A stretch of DNA of 64,000 nt from Mycetocola_B reblochoni (GCF_003667525.1 NZ_RCUW01000007.1:77435-141434); one strand, 5' to 3'. Positions 19,267-27,898 are shown, numbered from the stretch's first letter. Notes: generated from the sequence alone by a model not told the origin. Program-made: numbers and translations.

Positions 19267-20439
19267 GTGGTGGTTGATTTCGATGTCCTCGCTCGCACCC
19301 AGGCCGAGGCGCAGCACATCGTTGATGAAGTGCTGATCGAGGAGCTCGCCGGCCCTCCTGACCAGCTCCGCACAGACGGCGACCGGGTATTCGGCGAAGA
19401 ATTCGGTGACGATGTCCCGCACATCCGCTCCTGGATACCCGCACCCGAGGCCTCCCCCGCCGCTCGCTTGGTTCCGCCACCAGGGTGGGGGCCGTTCGAG
19501 GACTCGGGGATCCCGGAGATCGTTGCGGAGGTGTTCCCACCCGAACCGAGCACCGGTGACTTCCGCCTCCCGGACGGCACACCCGACCGGGAAGGTTTCG
19601 AGGACGCGCACGAGCGGTGGCGCGACGAGTGTCTCTCGCTCGCGGTGCAGGCCTCCCGCCTCCCCGAGACGTTGGACAGGCTGGAGCGGGCCGAGCGGGT
19701 TCGAGACGGCCTCGTCGATCTTCTGGAGCGGGAGCAGCTTCCCGTGGAGCCGATGAAGGATGAATATCTCGTCACGGTCGCCCCGTCGTTCGAGAGCGAG
19801 TACGAGGACATGGTGTTCAGGTCCGACCACGCCCAGCGGCGGTCCAACGTCACCGCGACCGCGCTGCGACGCGAACACGCCCTTCAGGGGCTCGTGGCGG
19901 AGGGGGGTCCGCGGACGGTGTTCCTTCCCGAGCGGTTTCACCGCGAGTGGGCGCCGGCAGATCTGATCGCCCTGCAAACCCTGCGCGTGCTGGTGGAGCG
20001 GGAGAACGCAGGGGAAGGCAAACCCTTGCTGGACCGGGCGCAGCGGGAGGAACTGGAGGCGATGCTGTTCGCCGCCGACCCTGACATTCGTGTGGTCGAC
20101 CCTGACGACCCGGGTGGGGCTGAACTGTATGCGGGGCAGGCGTCGGAAGCTCACGACTGGATGCCGCCGGGCGTGTATGACGCGACAGGGATCGACGGAG
20201 AAGGCCAGTTCCGGCTCGTCGTCGGCCGCTCCCCGATCGGGGATGGGGTGACGGCGTCGGCGGCGTTCCCACCCGCCGCGCACGACAGTGCTGTGGTGAA
20301 CGAGATCGCCCGCATCCTGGAGCAGGAGACCGAACAGCACGACGCGGCTGAGGTCCTTGACCGGATCAACGCTGCAGTCCTCGACACCGGGCGGACGGCC
20401 GCTGCCCCGGGGATATTCGCCTTTCCGAGAACACGTTGA
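19267..20439 (+). CDS. Unrecognised ICE protein, possibly 5'-truncated
   Basis: 390 aa from the GTG at 19267. I do not recognise the family. The frame stays open and protein-like upstream to a TGA at 19189 (for instance IPSDTTFPPLGY and PRPFRVVVDFD), but has no usual start codon or ribosome binding site there, so this may be the tail of a longer gene. The visible protein is acidic and largely soluble, with a Pro-rich stretch near residues 60-85 and a charged, probably coiled helix region near 115-165 (EDAHERWRDE, LDRLERAERVRD). It stands between the two 15-bp repeat sites, with no membrane segment or signal peptide. The antisense frame is also open but lacks any protein-like composition. Confidence 0.55.
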   Translation: MVVDFDVLARTQAEAQHIVDEVLIEELAGPPDQLRTDGDRVFGEEFGDDVPHIRSWIPAPEASPAARLVPPPGWGPFEDSGIPEIVAEVFPPEPSTGDFRLPDGTPDREGFEDAHERWRDECLSLAVQASRLPETLDRLERAERVRDGLVDLLEREQLPVEPMKDEYLVTVAPSFESEYEDMVFRSDHAQRRSNVTATALRREHALQGLVAEGGPRTVFLPERFHREWAPADLIALQTLRVLVERENAGEGKPLLDRAQREELEAMLFAADPDIRVVDPDDPGGAELYAGQASEAHDWMPPGVYDATGIDGEGQFRLVVGRSPIGDGVTASAAFPPAAHDSAVVNEIARILEQETEQHDAAEVLDRINAAVLDTGRTAAAPGIFAFPRTR

Positions 20440-20605
20440 CGAGACTGGAACGCGGGGCGCTGCTGAGCGAGTTCCTCGCCGAACGGGAACAGCACGTGGA
20501 TTCGGATCCAGACGGCCCTGAGCCACCTTCCCCGGGTCGGGGTTTTGGCCGGAACCTGTAGCAGAGGGTCGTCGTTGATCGGTGGTGCTGGGAACTGGTG
20601 TGTTT

Positions 20606-20641
20606 GACGATTTGGCGCATGTTCTTGACGAAACGGCGCAT
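20606..20641. repeat. Right copy of the two-unit 15-bp repeat site
   Basis: GACGATTTGGCGCAT and GACGAAACGGCGCAT flank the same GTTCTT spacer as at 19046-19081. The site lies in the 369-bp non-coding stretch between the 390-aa ORF and the PrimPol gene; I see nothing else there apart from the PrimPol ribosome binding site. Confidence 0.7.
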
Positions 20642-20808
20642 CCTGGCCCGAAACAATCGCGGAGACAGCGCCCGCTCGGGTATGGGTTGAGGTTCAGAAG
20701 GGATGCTCAGGAGCGGAGATTCTGCAGGCAGCACGGTCGCTGCCGCACCTTCCCAGTGACACCACGCACGAGTCCCCGGGCCCGTGCCGTGTTCCAAAGG
20801 AGGTGCAC

Positions 20809-21696
20809 ATGACCATCACCGACCCCGCCACCTGGCCGATGCCCACACGGCTCCCCAGGGAGCTCGGGGAGGCTGCCGTCGCCTACGCTGCCGCGGGTAT
20901 CCCGGTGTTCCCCTGCGCACCCGGTCAGAAGCGCCCGCTCACGGAGCATGGGTTCCAGGACGCCACCATTGACCCGGCTCGGATCGCCGCCTGGTGGGGG
21001 CGGTATCCGGACGCGAATATCGGCGTCCCGACGGGGACCATGATCGACGTGCTGGATGTAGACGTGCACGCTGCTGGCACCGGGTACCCGATCCTCCGCA
21101 CCCTGCAACGAGAGGGGCTGATCGGCTGGTGGGGGCAGGCCGTGCGCTCCCCATCCGGTGGGCTGCACCTGTATTACCCGACAGACCCAGAACAGGCACG
21201 AGGGTCGTGGTCCCGGGGGCGGGCGCATGTGGACTTCCGCGGAACCGGCGGCTACATCATCGCCCCGCCCTCCACCATCACCACCGGCCATGGGGACCGC
21301 CGCTACGAGGTCATCGCCCGGGGTCGTCGCCCGCGCCCAGTTGACGCGGATGCGATCCGCGAGCTGCTGACGCCTCAGCCAGGGCGAACACTCCGCCCGG
21401 TCGATCCGGCGACGCTGCGGGAGGGGACGGTGGAGCAGCTCGCGGCCTGGGTCGCCGCGCTACCGGAGGGGAACCGGAACGCGGGACTGTTCTGGGCGGC
21501 ATGCCGTCTCGGTGAGGCCGGTATGCCCGAGCTCGACACTTTCGGTGCGCTCGAGCCTGCCGCGTCCGCCGCCGGCCTCGAGGCGCGGGAAATCGCGGCA
21601 ACGATCCGCTCCGCCCACCGTGCCACGACGATCACTGGGTTGCCGGACGATCCTGTCGCGCAGACTGTTCGCTCCTTGTTTGGGATCGGGAGGTAA
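20809..21696 (+). CDS. Bifunctional DNA primase/polymerase (PrimPol) domain protein
   Basis: 295 aa. The N-terminal PrimPol (Prim-Pol/AEP) domain shows AVAYAAAGIPVFPCAPGQKRP, the acidic pair in IDVLDVDVHAAG, SPSGGLHLYYP, and VDFRGTGGYIIAPPS, the standard order of motifs for plasmid and phage primases. The C-terminal part (about residues 205-290) is a small helical PriCT-like region (NRNAGLFWAACRLGEAG). AAAGGAGG lies 5-6 bp before the ATG at 20809, deciding it over the GTG at 20803. The protein lacks a fused helicase. It probably primes replication of the excised element. First gene of the compact ICE run. Confidence 0.92.
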   Translation: MTITDPATWPMPTRLPRELGEAAVAYAAAGIPVFPCAPGQKRPLTEHGFQDATIDPARIAAWWGRYPDANIGVPTGTMIDVLDVDVHAAGTGYPILRTLQREGLIGWWGQAVRSPSGGLHLYYPTDPEQARGSWSRGRAHVDFRGTGGYIIAPPSTITTGHGDRRYEVIARGRRPRPVDADAIRELLTPQPGRTLRPVDPATLREGTVEQLAAWVAALPEGNRNAGLFWAACRLGEAGMPELDTFGALEPAASAAGLEAREIAATIRSAHRATTITGLPDDPVAQTVRSLFGIGR

Positions 21697-21698
21697 CT

Positions 21699-22481
21699 AT
21701 GACCGGCCCGGCAGTGACAGCTCGTGCCCTGCGCGATCTGGAGCTGAGCCCTGGCGGGACCCCAGTTGCTGGGGTGTCGCGGTTCGTGATCGTGCTCGCG
21801 GTCACCGGGACGATCCTGCTCGCCCTGGGAGCGTTCTGGCTGTCGTTCACGACCCTCCGTGACCTCGCCGTCCTGTCCGGGATCCCCGAGGGGCAGGCGT
21901 GGATGTGGCCGCTGATCGTGGACGGTGTGATCCTGGAAGCCACGATCAGTGTCGTCGCGCTGCGGGAGTCCGCCCGCACCGCGAGGCGGTTCGCATGGCT
22001 ACTCCTCGGCGCGGGTGCCGGAGTGTCAGTGGCGGCGAACATCACCCACGCGGTCGTCGCCGCCGACACCCGCGTCCCCGCCCTCATCGCCGCATTGGTC
22101 GCGTCAGTACCACCGTTGGTACTGCTCGCGATGACGCATCTCACCGTCGAACTCACCCGCAACACCAGTCCGACCATTCGAGAATCGGCCCCTCCGCTGT
22201 CGGTGGCCGAAGAGACCACCACGGTCGCGACGTCCACCCACCCGCACCGGCCCGAGCAGCACCCGATACCCGAGCCGCCGGAGACGACGGCCGTCGCGCG
22301 GCCGGTGATGACTTGCGGAGGAAGCAGGCAGCGAGGAGAAGCCCGAGTTCGGGCGGTTGCACTTGATGCGGAGGGTGTGTCGAAGCGGCAGATCGCCGCG
22401 CAACTCGGGGTGCACCCCACCACCGTAGGCCGGTGGGTGAACACACCTGACCGTCAACAGGACGGAGACCCCCATGATTGA
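21699..22481 (+). CDS. DUF2637 membrane protein with C-terminal HTH
   Basis: 260 aa. Four hydrophobic segments between about residues 25 and 155 match the DUF2637 pattern, including MWPLIVDGVILEATISVVALRESARTARRFAWLLLG. A Thr/Pro-rich linker follows (about 160-205). The end carries a helix-turn-helix of the type ALDAEGVSKRQIAAQLGVHPTTVGRWV (about 222-248). DUF2637 proteins recur in actinobacterial plasmids and ICEs, where related Spd proteins take part in spreading; the exact role here is unknown. Starts 2 bp after the PrimPol stop and overlaps the next gene by 8 bp. Confidence 0.85.
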   Translation: MTGPAVTARALRDLELSPGGTPVAGVSRFVIVLAVTGTILLALGAFWLSFTTLRDLAVLSGIPEGQAWMWPLIVDGVILEATISVVALRESARTARRFAWLLLGAGAGVSVAANITHAVVAADTRVPALIAALVASVPPLVLLAMTHLTVELTRNTSPTIRESAPPLSVAEETTTVATSTHPHRPEQHPIPEPPETTAVARPVMTCGGSRQRGEARVRAVALDAEGVSKRQIAAQLGVHPTTVGRWVNTPDRQQDGDPHD

Positions 22482-22923
22482 TCCCACCATTAGCCCCGGC
22501 CCGGGTCGCGTGGATGCGCCGCCTCTTCGAGAGAGCCACGATCAGCACGCGGACGAGGGTAGACGTAGCGACACCGCAGCGTCGCCGTCGTCCGCTGTGG
22601 CGGCTGAGGAGGCGCGGGCATCGGAGTTTGCCACTCACGGCGACCCCACCATCACCCGCGACGACCCGGACCCGGTCTCGAAGCGTCCGGGCGTGCAATG
22701 GGTGCGACCCACAGATCTCGCCGCCCGCGCTGGGGCCGTCGCCCTGGACCGTGGGGCCGAGTTGAACACGCGCCTGCGGGACGCGGTCCTCGACGGGGTC
22801 CGTGAGGGCCGCGCCCAGTTGCAGGAGCGTCTGGCCCGCAGGCAGGAGGCCCTGGATTCAGATGGGAGCAGTCCGACGAGCGTCTTGGGGCGTGGGGTCG
22901 GGAGGACGGGGGTGAGCCGGTGA
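22474..22923 (+). CDS. Small ICE protein with C-terminal LARRQEALD helix
   Basis: 149 aa, no recognised domain. The N-terminal 70 residues are polar and probably disordered. A likely helix (TDLAARAGAVALDRGAELNTRL, then LDGVREGRAQLQERLARRQEALD) spans about residues 80-128, and a 21-residue Gly/Ser tail follows. The last part of that helix resembles the C-termini of three other ICE proteins (25102, 33048 and 36040 genes). It overlaps the DUF2637 gene by 8 bp, so it is probably co-translated. Confidence 0.75.
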   Translation: MIDPTISPGPGRVDAPPLRESHDQHADEGRRSDTAASPSSAVAAEEARASEFATHGDPTITRDDPDPVSKRPGVQWVRPTDLAARAGAVALDRGAELNTRLRDAVLDGVREGRAQLQERLARRQEALDSDGSSPTSVLGRGVGRTGVSR

Positions 22924-23184
22924 CCGCTGCCTGTCCCGGCACCACCCGAGTGCCGAACGACACCCACACCCCCTAAACCAGCAATCTCGCCTTCCGGCTG
23001 CTCACTGTGACACGGATGGCACCGCACAGGCCCGCACGAGTACGGCGGGTCTGCTGGTCTCCCCCATGCCACCGCACGGCCGTGCTGCGTGCGATGGCGG
23101 TGATCGGCGATCTCAAGTCGGGGTTCGTCCTGGTGGGTGTCGCACCTATCTGTTGACGGATCTCATCACGTTTCAGGAGTCGCT
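22924..23184 (+). other. 261-bp intergenic region
   Basis: No gene seen. It contains the first copy of the ICE leader motif at 23140-23159, a short interrupted inverted repeat around 23068-23100, and the ribosome binding site CAGGAG (23174-23179) of the following gene. Confidence 0.6.
23140..23159 (+). repeat. ICE leader motif, copy 1
   Basis: TCGCACCTATCTGTTGACGG, 15 of 20 matches to YCGYACCTGWCSGGTGACCC, beginning 45 bp before the start codon of the 282-aa gene. The most divergent of the eight copies. Confidence 0.6.
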
Positions 23185-24033
23185 ATGAACCATCACCACC
23201 CATCCACACCCACCCAGGCGGCATCATTGCCGCCGGACTTCACCACCAGCGAAGGGCTGCGCGAGCTACTCACCGAGCTGAACGAGCACAACGCCTGGGC
23301 CACCCGCCCAGTCGCCGCGGAGCTCATGGTGTACGCCACCGGGAAGTATGCGCCGATCGCGAAAGCCTGGCACCGCGACCCCACCGACGCCGCCTATGAG
23401 GCGTTCCTCGCGATGCGGCAACCCACCACACTCAAAGCGGATGATCCGTGGGCGGTGATCACGCGTGCGGTGGCGCTCGGCATCGCCGCCGAAGTCCACG
23501 CCGACCGCAACATGACGTCCCAGGACAAAGCGCGGCGCCCGTCGAAAAGGCCGGCGGAGGAGCCGATGCGGGCCGGGCACTACGAGGAGTTCTTCTACGA
23601 CGTCCACCCCCACGCCCACCTCCTCCACACCAGCGGAAACCGCGAGGACACATCGGTGGATCGGGTGATCCGCGCAACGTGCGTATTCCTCGTCCTCACC
23701 GACTGGCCAGCCCGCCCCGTCGAGCAAGCGGTGGACTACATCGCCCACCGCATCACCGGTCTGTCCTCCGGCAGCTCCGCACTTGAGGTTGTTGCCAAGG
23801 AGTTGCATATCGCGATCCGTCTCGGCTACACCCCCAACGAATGGGCAGGCCTCGTTCGCCTGGTCGTCGGCACCAAGACCGGCAGACGCAAGAGCGGGGA
23901 CTACGGGCTGTTCGCCCGCGTCCTGCTCGGTGACGACGTCGCTGACCTGTTGCGCGACGAGACCCTCGTGGCGACCTCCCGCCGGATGGCATCCATACCT
24001 GACGGGCAGGAAAACAACGGAGGTGCGTTGTGA
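23185..24033 (+). CDS. Conserved-type hypothetical ICE protein
   Basis: 282 aa, family not recognised. Predicted soluble and mainly helical. Visible segments: FTTSEGLRELLTELNEHNAW near residue 18, KYAPIAKAWHRDPTDAAYEAFL near 54, and a His-rich EEFFYDVHPHAHLLHT near 134. No signal peptide or membrane segment. Start at the ATG 23185, which has CAGGAG 6 bp upstream; an earlier in-frame GTG has no such site. The end overlaps the ParB-like gene (GTGA), so both are probably translated together. Placement before a ParB-like gene would suit a role in element maintenance, but this is only context. Confidence 0.75.
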   Translation: MNHHHPSTPTQAASLPPDFTTSEGLRELLTELNEHNAWATRPVAAELMVYATGKYAPIAKAWHRDPTDAAYEAFLAMRQPTTLKADDPWAVITRAVALGIAAEVHADRNMTSQDKARRPSKRPAEEPMRAGHYEEFFYDVHPHAHLLHTSGNREDTSVDRVIRATCVFLVLTDWPARPVEQAVDYIAHRITGLSSGSSALEVVAKELHIAIRLGYTPNEWAGLVRLVVGTKTGRRKSGDYGLFARVLLGDDVADLLRDETLVATSRRMASIPDGQENNGGAL

Positions 24034-25115
24034 GTCGTGGTCATTTGGTGTTGGAGCATGCGCTGGATCAGCTGAAGAGCGGGTCGCAGTTCCGGCGTGA
24101 CCCGGACGAGGATCTCGACGACCTGTGTGAGTCGATCCGTCGCACTGGTGTGTTGAACCCGCCCGCGGTGACCGAGGGGTACGTGATCATCACCGGGAAC
24201 CGCCGGGTCGCGGCGATGCAGCGTCTCGGGATGCGGGTCACGCCGATCTGGGTCGTCCCGGGCGTGTCCGACAAGCTCTCCTACATTCTTGCGATCCGTG
24301 ACGAGCAGACCCTCCAGAAAGCGTTGAAACCGTTGGAACAGGCAGAACTCTCCGAAGAACTGAAAGCCCTCTACGCGGAGGACACGGCACGGGTGAAGGC
24401 GGGATCGTTGTTCGGCGAGGGCGGGAAGAAGCAGGACAGGAGCGGTGGTGCCGATTCGGCACCACCGCTCGACCTCGCCAATCTCAACGATAGGAAGGCG
24501 CGGGTGCAGGCGGCACGCGCGGTGACGGGTAGGGATTCGCGGACGATGTTGGAGCAGATCAACCAGCTCAAACAGATCGCTGCGGACGATAGTGAAGACC
24601 CCTATGTGCGCCAGCACGCCGCGGAAGCGTTGCTGGAGATCAACGAGGACCGGAAGGTCAACGGCCGCTTCCAGGCCGTCAAGACGAGACAGAACCTCGC
24701 CCGCCTCACCCGGCTCGCCGAACACCCCGACACCCCGGAGCAGGCACGCACCGCTGCCGCCACAGAACTGCGAACCCTTCATGACATCGATTCACCGGCC
24801 GAAGCATTGAAGGAATCCGGGCTCGCGTTGGCTCGCGTCACCGAAATCCAGAAGGCCGCGACCGACCCTGCCCTGATCGGGTGGAAAGACGTGGACCCGC
24901 TGCTGCGAGAGAAACACCAGATCCGCAAGCTCGTCGATCTACTGCGCCGGGAGCACGGCTGGTGGGACCGCTACAACCCCGAGGACTTCGGAAGGTACGC
25001 CGACGAGGAGCAGTGGGAACTCGTCGAGACCTACATTACCGAAGCCAGCGGTTTCCTCGACCGGGCCCGCACCGCACGAGGGACGAGCGAAGAGACCGCT
25101 GATGCCGACGTATGA
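24030..25115 (+). CDS. ParB-like nuclease/partition domain protein
   Basis: 361 aa from the GTG at 24030. The N-terminal ParB/Sulfiredoxin-like domain is seen in LCESIRRTGVLNPPAVTEGYVIITGNRRVAAMQRLG (residues about 33-68), where ITGNRR replaces the usual GERR of chromosomal ParB. A helical middle and a long charged C-terminal part follow with no further domain I recognise. No ParA partner lies in the element; the parA at 52.6 kb is chromosomal. A perfect 14-bp inverted repeat lies inside the gene at 24440-24470. Partition, CTP-dependent DNA binding or regulation are all possible roles. Confidence 0.85.
   Translation: MSRGHLVLEHALDQLKSGSQFRRDPDEDLDDLCESIRRTGVLNPPAVTEGYVIITGNRRVAAMQRLGMRVTPIWVVPGVSDKLSYILAIRDEQTLQKALKPLEQAELSEELKALYAEDTARVKAGSLFGEGGKKQDRSGGADSAPPLDLANLNDRKARVQAARAVTGRDSRTMLEQINQLKQIAADDSEDPYVRQHAAEALLEINEDRKVNGRFQAVKTRQNLARLTRLAEHPDTPEQARTAAATELRTLHDIDSPAEALKESGLALARVTEIQKAATDPALIGWKDVDPLLREKHQIRKLVDLLRREHGWWDRYNPEDFGRYADEEQWELVETYITEASGFLDRARTARGTSEETADADV
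24440..24470. repeat. Perfect palindrome inside the parB-like gene
   Basis: Arms GAGCGGTGGTGCCG and CGGCACCACCGCTC around a 3-base loop. It lies at codons of about 137-147 and encodes a Ser/Gly/Ala/Pro-rich linker, so it is unlikely to be forced by protein sequence. Candidate binding site for the encoded protein. Confidence 0.75.
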
Positions 25116-25566
25116 CGTCCCAAGCCGGGACGCGGACGAGCTCGCGGAGGCCGCGCGCGGGCTGGCGTATGCGACGCGGCAGATCGAGTCCCCGGAGGAC
25201 ACGTATGAGGTGCTCGGGTCGCTACATCTGACGTTGTCGCGGATCCAACAGGGGCTGCAGCAACTCGCGGCCTGGCACGACCGGCACGCCTCGTTCGCTG
25301 CTACCGACGACGGTGACCGGGCCGCGGGGCACGATCACGCGGTCAAGGCCGGTGGCTGGTTGACGATTGCCGCTGCCTCCACGGAGCAGGTGGTCCAGCT
25401 CGTGATGAAAGCCCACAGTGAGAACGGGCGGATCGCCTGGCAGCCCGAGGCTGCACGGACACAATCCACGGGCCTCGCTGAGGCACTCGCGGAACGGGAA
25501 GCGGCGCTCGACTCCGGACCCCCAGCAAGCGGACACACCAACCAGAGCACGGGCCTCTCGCGCTGA
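25102..25566 (+). CDS. ICE protein with C-terminal AEREAALD helix
   Basis: 154 aa, no family recognised. Residues about 10-100 form a predicted helical bundle (DADELAEAARGLAYATRQIE, LHLTLSRIQQGLQQLAAWHDRH, AGGWLTIAAASTEQVVQLVMKAH). The C-terminal ALAEREAALD ends 17 residues before the stop and nearly repeats the C-terminal helix of the SSB (36040). Starts inside the ParB-like gene (14-bp overlap). No membrane segment. Confidence 0.8.
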   Translation: MPTYDVPSRDADELAEAARGLAYATRQIESPEDTYEVLGSLHLTLSRIQQGLQQLAAWHDRHASFAATDDGDRAAGHDHAVKAGGWLTIAAASTEQVVQLVMKAHSENGRIAWQPEAARTQSTGLAEALAEREAALDSGPPASGHTNQSTGLSR

Positions 25567-25591
25567 GAGCGGAGCGGACGGCGGACGGGCG

Positions 25592-25611
25592 GCGCACCTA
25601 TCGGGTGACCC
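25592..25611 (+). repeat. ICE leader motif, copy 2
   Basis: GCGCACCTATCGGGTGACCC, 18 of 20 matches, 51 bp before the ATG at 25643. It is enclosed by complementary GGGCGG and CCGCCC. Confidence 0.75.
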
Positions 25612-25642
25612 CGCCCGCTCCTCTTGTTGGAAGGCCCGCCCC

Positions 25643-26338
25643 ATGTTCTCTCCTCACTCTGACGGCCAACGCCGTCGACGCCGTCTGATCATCACCCTCA
25701 CCGCGACCGGTCTCGTGATCGCGGTGCTCGCCGGTGTCGGCATCTACGGCCTCATTACCGGACCCCGCGGCAACGCCGACGCTCCCGGGGACCGCCCGCC
25801 CGCATCCATGACATCGGTCGACCCCGCCGACCCGAACGGTCAGCCGGAAGAGGCGGAGCTGCCAGTCCTGGCGCGCACGAACAACCCCGAGGCCTACGTC
25901 CGCGCGGTCGCGGCGGCACTGTTCAACTGGGACACCTTCACCCTCCTGACCCCTTCGGATCACCGGGCAGTGTTGATCGAAGAGGCCGACCCGTCCGGCA
26001 CCGAGACCCCGGGGCTGATCTCCGACCTGGACGGATACTTCCCGTCGACGTCGACGTGGCGGGATCTTGCCGAGTACCGCACCCGCCAGCACCTTGAGAT
26101 CGACCGGGTATTCGTCCCCGCGCAGTGGGAGGAAGCGATCGCCGTCTCCGGTGGGCAGATCGCCGACGGGACGGTCGCGTACACGGTCGAGGGCATCAGG
26201 CACCGGGACGGGGTCTGGTACGACGACCCCGTCACCAGTGAGCATGCGGTGGCGTTCACGGTGTTCGTGTCCTGTGAGCCGGTGTTCGACCGGTGCCATC
26301 TGCTGCGCCTGTCCGAACTCGACAACCCCCTCCGATAG
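25643..26338 (+). CDS. Membrane-anchored conjugation protein, VirB8/TcpC-like position
   Basis: 231 aa. A basic N-terminus (RRRRRL) and one membrane segment (about residues 15-37) place the rest outside the cytoplasm. A Pro/Asp-rich linker leads to a globular domain from about residue 75 with NNPEAYVRAVAAALFNWDT and a C-terminal pair of cysteines (SCEPVFDRCHLL) that could form a disulfide. The architecture, an N-terminal anchor plus a small NTF2-like extracellular domain, is that of VirB8/TcpC components of Gram-positive type IV systems, but sequence similarity is not obvious to me. Preceded by a 76-bp gap with leader motif copy 2. Confidence 0.65.
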   Translation: MFSPHSDGQRRRRRLIITLTATGLVIAVLAGVGIYGLITGPRGNADAPGDRPPASMTSVDPADPNGQPEEAELPVLARTNNPEAYVRAVAAALFNWDTFTLLTPSDHRAVLIEEADPSGTETPGLISDLDGYFPSTSTWRDLAEYRTRQHLEIDRVFVPAQWEEAIAVSGGQIADGTVAYTVEGIRHRDGVWYDDPVTSEHAVAFTVFVSCEPVFDRCHLLRLSELDNPLR

Positions 26339-26352
26339 GACGGGGCACGGTC

Positions 26353-27522
26353 ATGAAGAAGCTCCTCGCCGCCGCAGCCACGTTCATGCTGCTCGCCCCG
26401 ATGCTCGGGCTGCTCAGCGTCGGGGTGCTGGTGAACCCGGCCGTCCTCAACCAGGGAAACTGCATCGCCAGTGGGGTGGTCCTTGGGCCGATCCCGGACT
26501 CGCTGGAAGTGACGATGAAGGACGGATATACCTTCACGTTGAACCGGCAGCAGCTCACCCATGCCGGGACGATCGTCACCGTCGGCGGCAGCATCCCTGG
26601 GGTGGGGCGGGACGGGATCCTGATCGCGTTGATGGCGGCGCTGACGGAGTCGACGCTGCGGCAGCTCGCCAACACCGGCACCTACCCCGAGAGCGGCGAT
26701 TACCCGAACGACGGCAACGGCTCCGACCACGACAGCTTGGGTCTGTTCCAGATGCGCCCGCAGGCCGGGTGGGGCACCGTCGCCGAGCTCATGGACACGA
26801 CCTATCAGGCGCGGGCCTTCTACGGCGGACCCGACGGCCCCAACTACCCCTCACCCCGCGGCCTCCTCGACATTCCGGGGTGGGAGCAGATGGACAAAGG
26901 CGAAGCCGCCCAAGCCGTCGAAGTGTCCGCCTACCCGGACCGGTACCAGAACTACGAACCCGTCGCCCGCACCATCCTCGACACCCTCACCCGCAACACC
27001 GGCGGCGGCGGAAGCGGGGTACCCGGGGACACGAACATTCCCGAGACGTCCCGGTTGGTGTTTCCGCTGCCGACAGGCAGCTATGTGCACACCTCCTCGT
27101 TCGGTCCGCGCATCGACCCCATCACCGGGGAGGCACGCCTGCACTCCGGGACCGACTGGGCAGCCCCCGACGGAACCCCGATCTTTGCCCTCGCCGACGG
27201 CCTCGTCACCTACGCGGGGATGGTCGATGGGTATTCGGGACAGATCACCATCGAGCACACCATCGGCGGCGAGAAAGTCGCGACGAAGTACATCCACATG
27301 TGGGCCCACGGCATCCACGTCCAAGCTGGCGACCAGGTCACCGCAGGGCAACACATCGGCGACGTCGGATCGTCCGGCCACTCGACCGGCCCGCACCTGC
27401 ACTTCCAAGTCCACCCCGGCGGCGCGAACGCCCCCGCCGTCGACGCGGAGCCGTGGCTCGCAGAGCACGGTGTCGAAGGCATCGACGCGCCCGTCGGTGG
27501 CGGGCCAGGCTGCACCAGATGA
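26353..27522 (+). CDS. Bifunctional peptidoglycan hydrolase: lytic-transglycosylase-like plus M23 peptidase
   Basis: 389 aa from the ATG at 26353. A signal/anchor segment spans residues 1-30. The first domain (about 95-215) reads GILIALMAALTESTLRQL and DHDSLGLFQMRPQAGWG, the SLT-like pattern with a catalytic Glu in ESTL. The second (about 245-370) is an M23 zinc peptidase: SFGPRIDPITGEARLHSGTDWAA supplies the HxxxD ligands, and GPHLHFQVHPGG gives the HxH. This is the wall-opening enzyme expected in actinobacterial conjugation systems, equivalent to VirB1/TcpG. Lies 14 bp after the anchored protein. Confidence 0.93.
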   Translation: MKKLLAAAATFMLLAPMLGLLSVGVLVNPAVLNQGNCIASGVVLGPIPDSLEVTMKDGYTFTLNRQQLTHAGTIVTVGGSIPGVGRDGILIALMAALTESTLRQLANTGTYPESGDYPNDGNGSDHDSLGLFQMRPQAGWGTVAELMDTTYQARAFYGGPDGPNYPSPRGLLDIPGWEQMDKGEAAQAVEVSAYPDRYQNYEPVARTILDTLTRNTGGGGSGVPGDTNIPETSRLVFPLPTGSYVHTSSFGPRIDPITGEARLHSGTDWAAPDGTPIFALADGLVTYAGMVDGYSGQITIEHTIGGEKVATKYIHMWAHGIHVQAGDQVTAGQHIGDVGSSGHSTGPHLHFQVHPGGANAPAVDAEPWLAEHGVEGIDAPVGGGPGCTR

Positions 27523-27549
27523 TCTGAGGGAGGTCTGGCGGGGTGGGTG

Positions 27550-27569
27550 GCGCACCTGACCGGTGCCCG
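27550..27569 (+). repeat. ICE leader motif, copy 3
   Basis: GCGCACCTGACCGGTGCCCG, 17 of 20 matches, 49 bp before the ATG at 27599. It is enclosed by complementary CGGGGTGGG and CCCACCCCG, so the motif would sit in the loop of a 9-bp stem. Confidence 0.75.
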
Positions 27570-27598
27570 CCCACCCCGTTGTCGTGAGGAGAACCGCC

Positions 27599-27898
27599 AT
27601 GCCCGCCATCACCCTGGCCCTGCTACAGGCTGAGAACGTCTACCCCGATCTCTCCGGTGTCGGAGGCCGCTCCACCCTCATCGAGATCGTCGGCGCGCTG
27701 CTCACGATCGTGTTGATCGTCTCCGTGCTCATGCTCGTCGTCTCCGGGATCGTCTGGGCGGTGTCCTCTTCGGCTGGGAACCCGCAGACCGCCACGAAAG
27801 GGAAAGTCGGGGTGTTCGTCGCCCTCGGAGCCGCCGTCCTCGCAGGCGCCGGGGTGGCCTGGATGAACTTCCTCCTGAACCTCGGCGACACCCTCTGA
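27599..27898 (+). CDS. Small two-segment membrane protein, VirB2/DUF6112-like
   Basis: 99 aa. A short N-terminal part, then membrane segments at about residues 28-50 and 69-92 separated by a small polar loop with TATKGKVGVFV. This size and plan match VirB2/TrbC-type pilin-like subunits and the DUF6112 proteins of actinobacterial transfer regions. A related gene follows at 27985, sharing the (K/R)GKVGV loop. Start at the ATG 27599 after GAGGAG; an upstream in-frame GTG falls inside the leader motif region. Confidence 0.8.
   Translation: MPAITLALLQAENVYPDLSGVGGRSTLIEIVGALLTIVLIVSVLMLVVSGIVWAVSSSAGNPQTATKGKVGVFVALGAAVLAGAGVAWMNFLLNLGDTL

Noticed and set aside
19084..20526. A 480-codon minus-strand frame
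   Set aside because: Antisense to the 390-aa ORF; composition is Arg/Pro/Gly-rich with no protein-like blocks.
24030..25115. A complete ParAB partition pair on the ICE
   Set aside because: Only a ParB-like protein is present; the parA at 52.6 kb belongs to the chromosomal scpAB operon.
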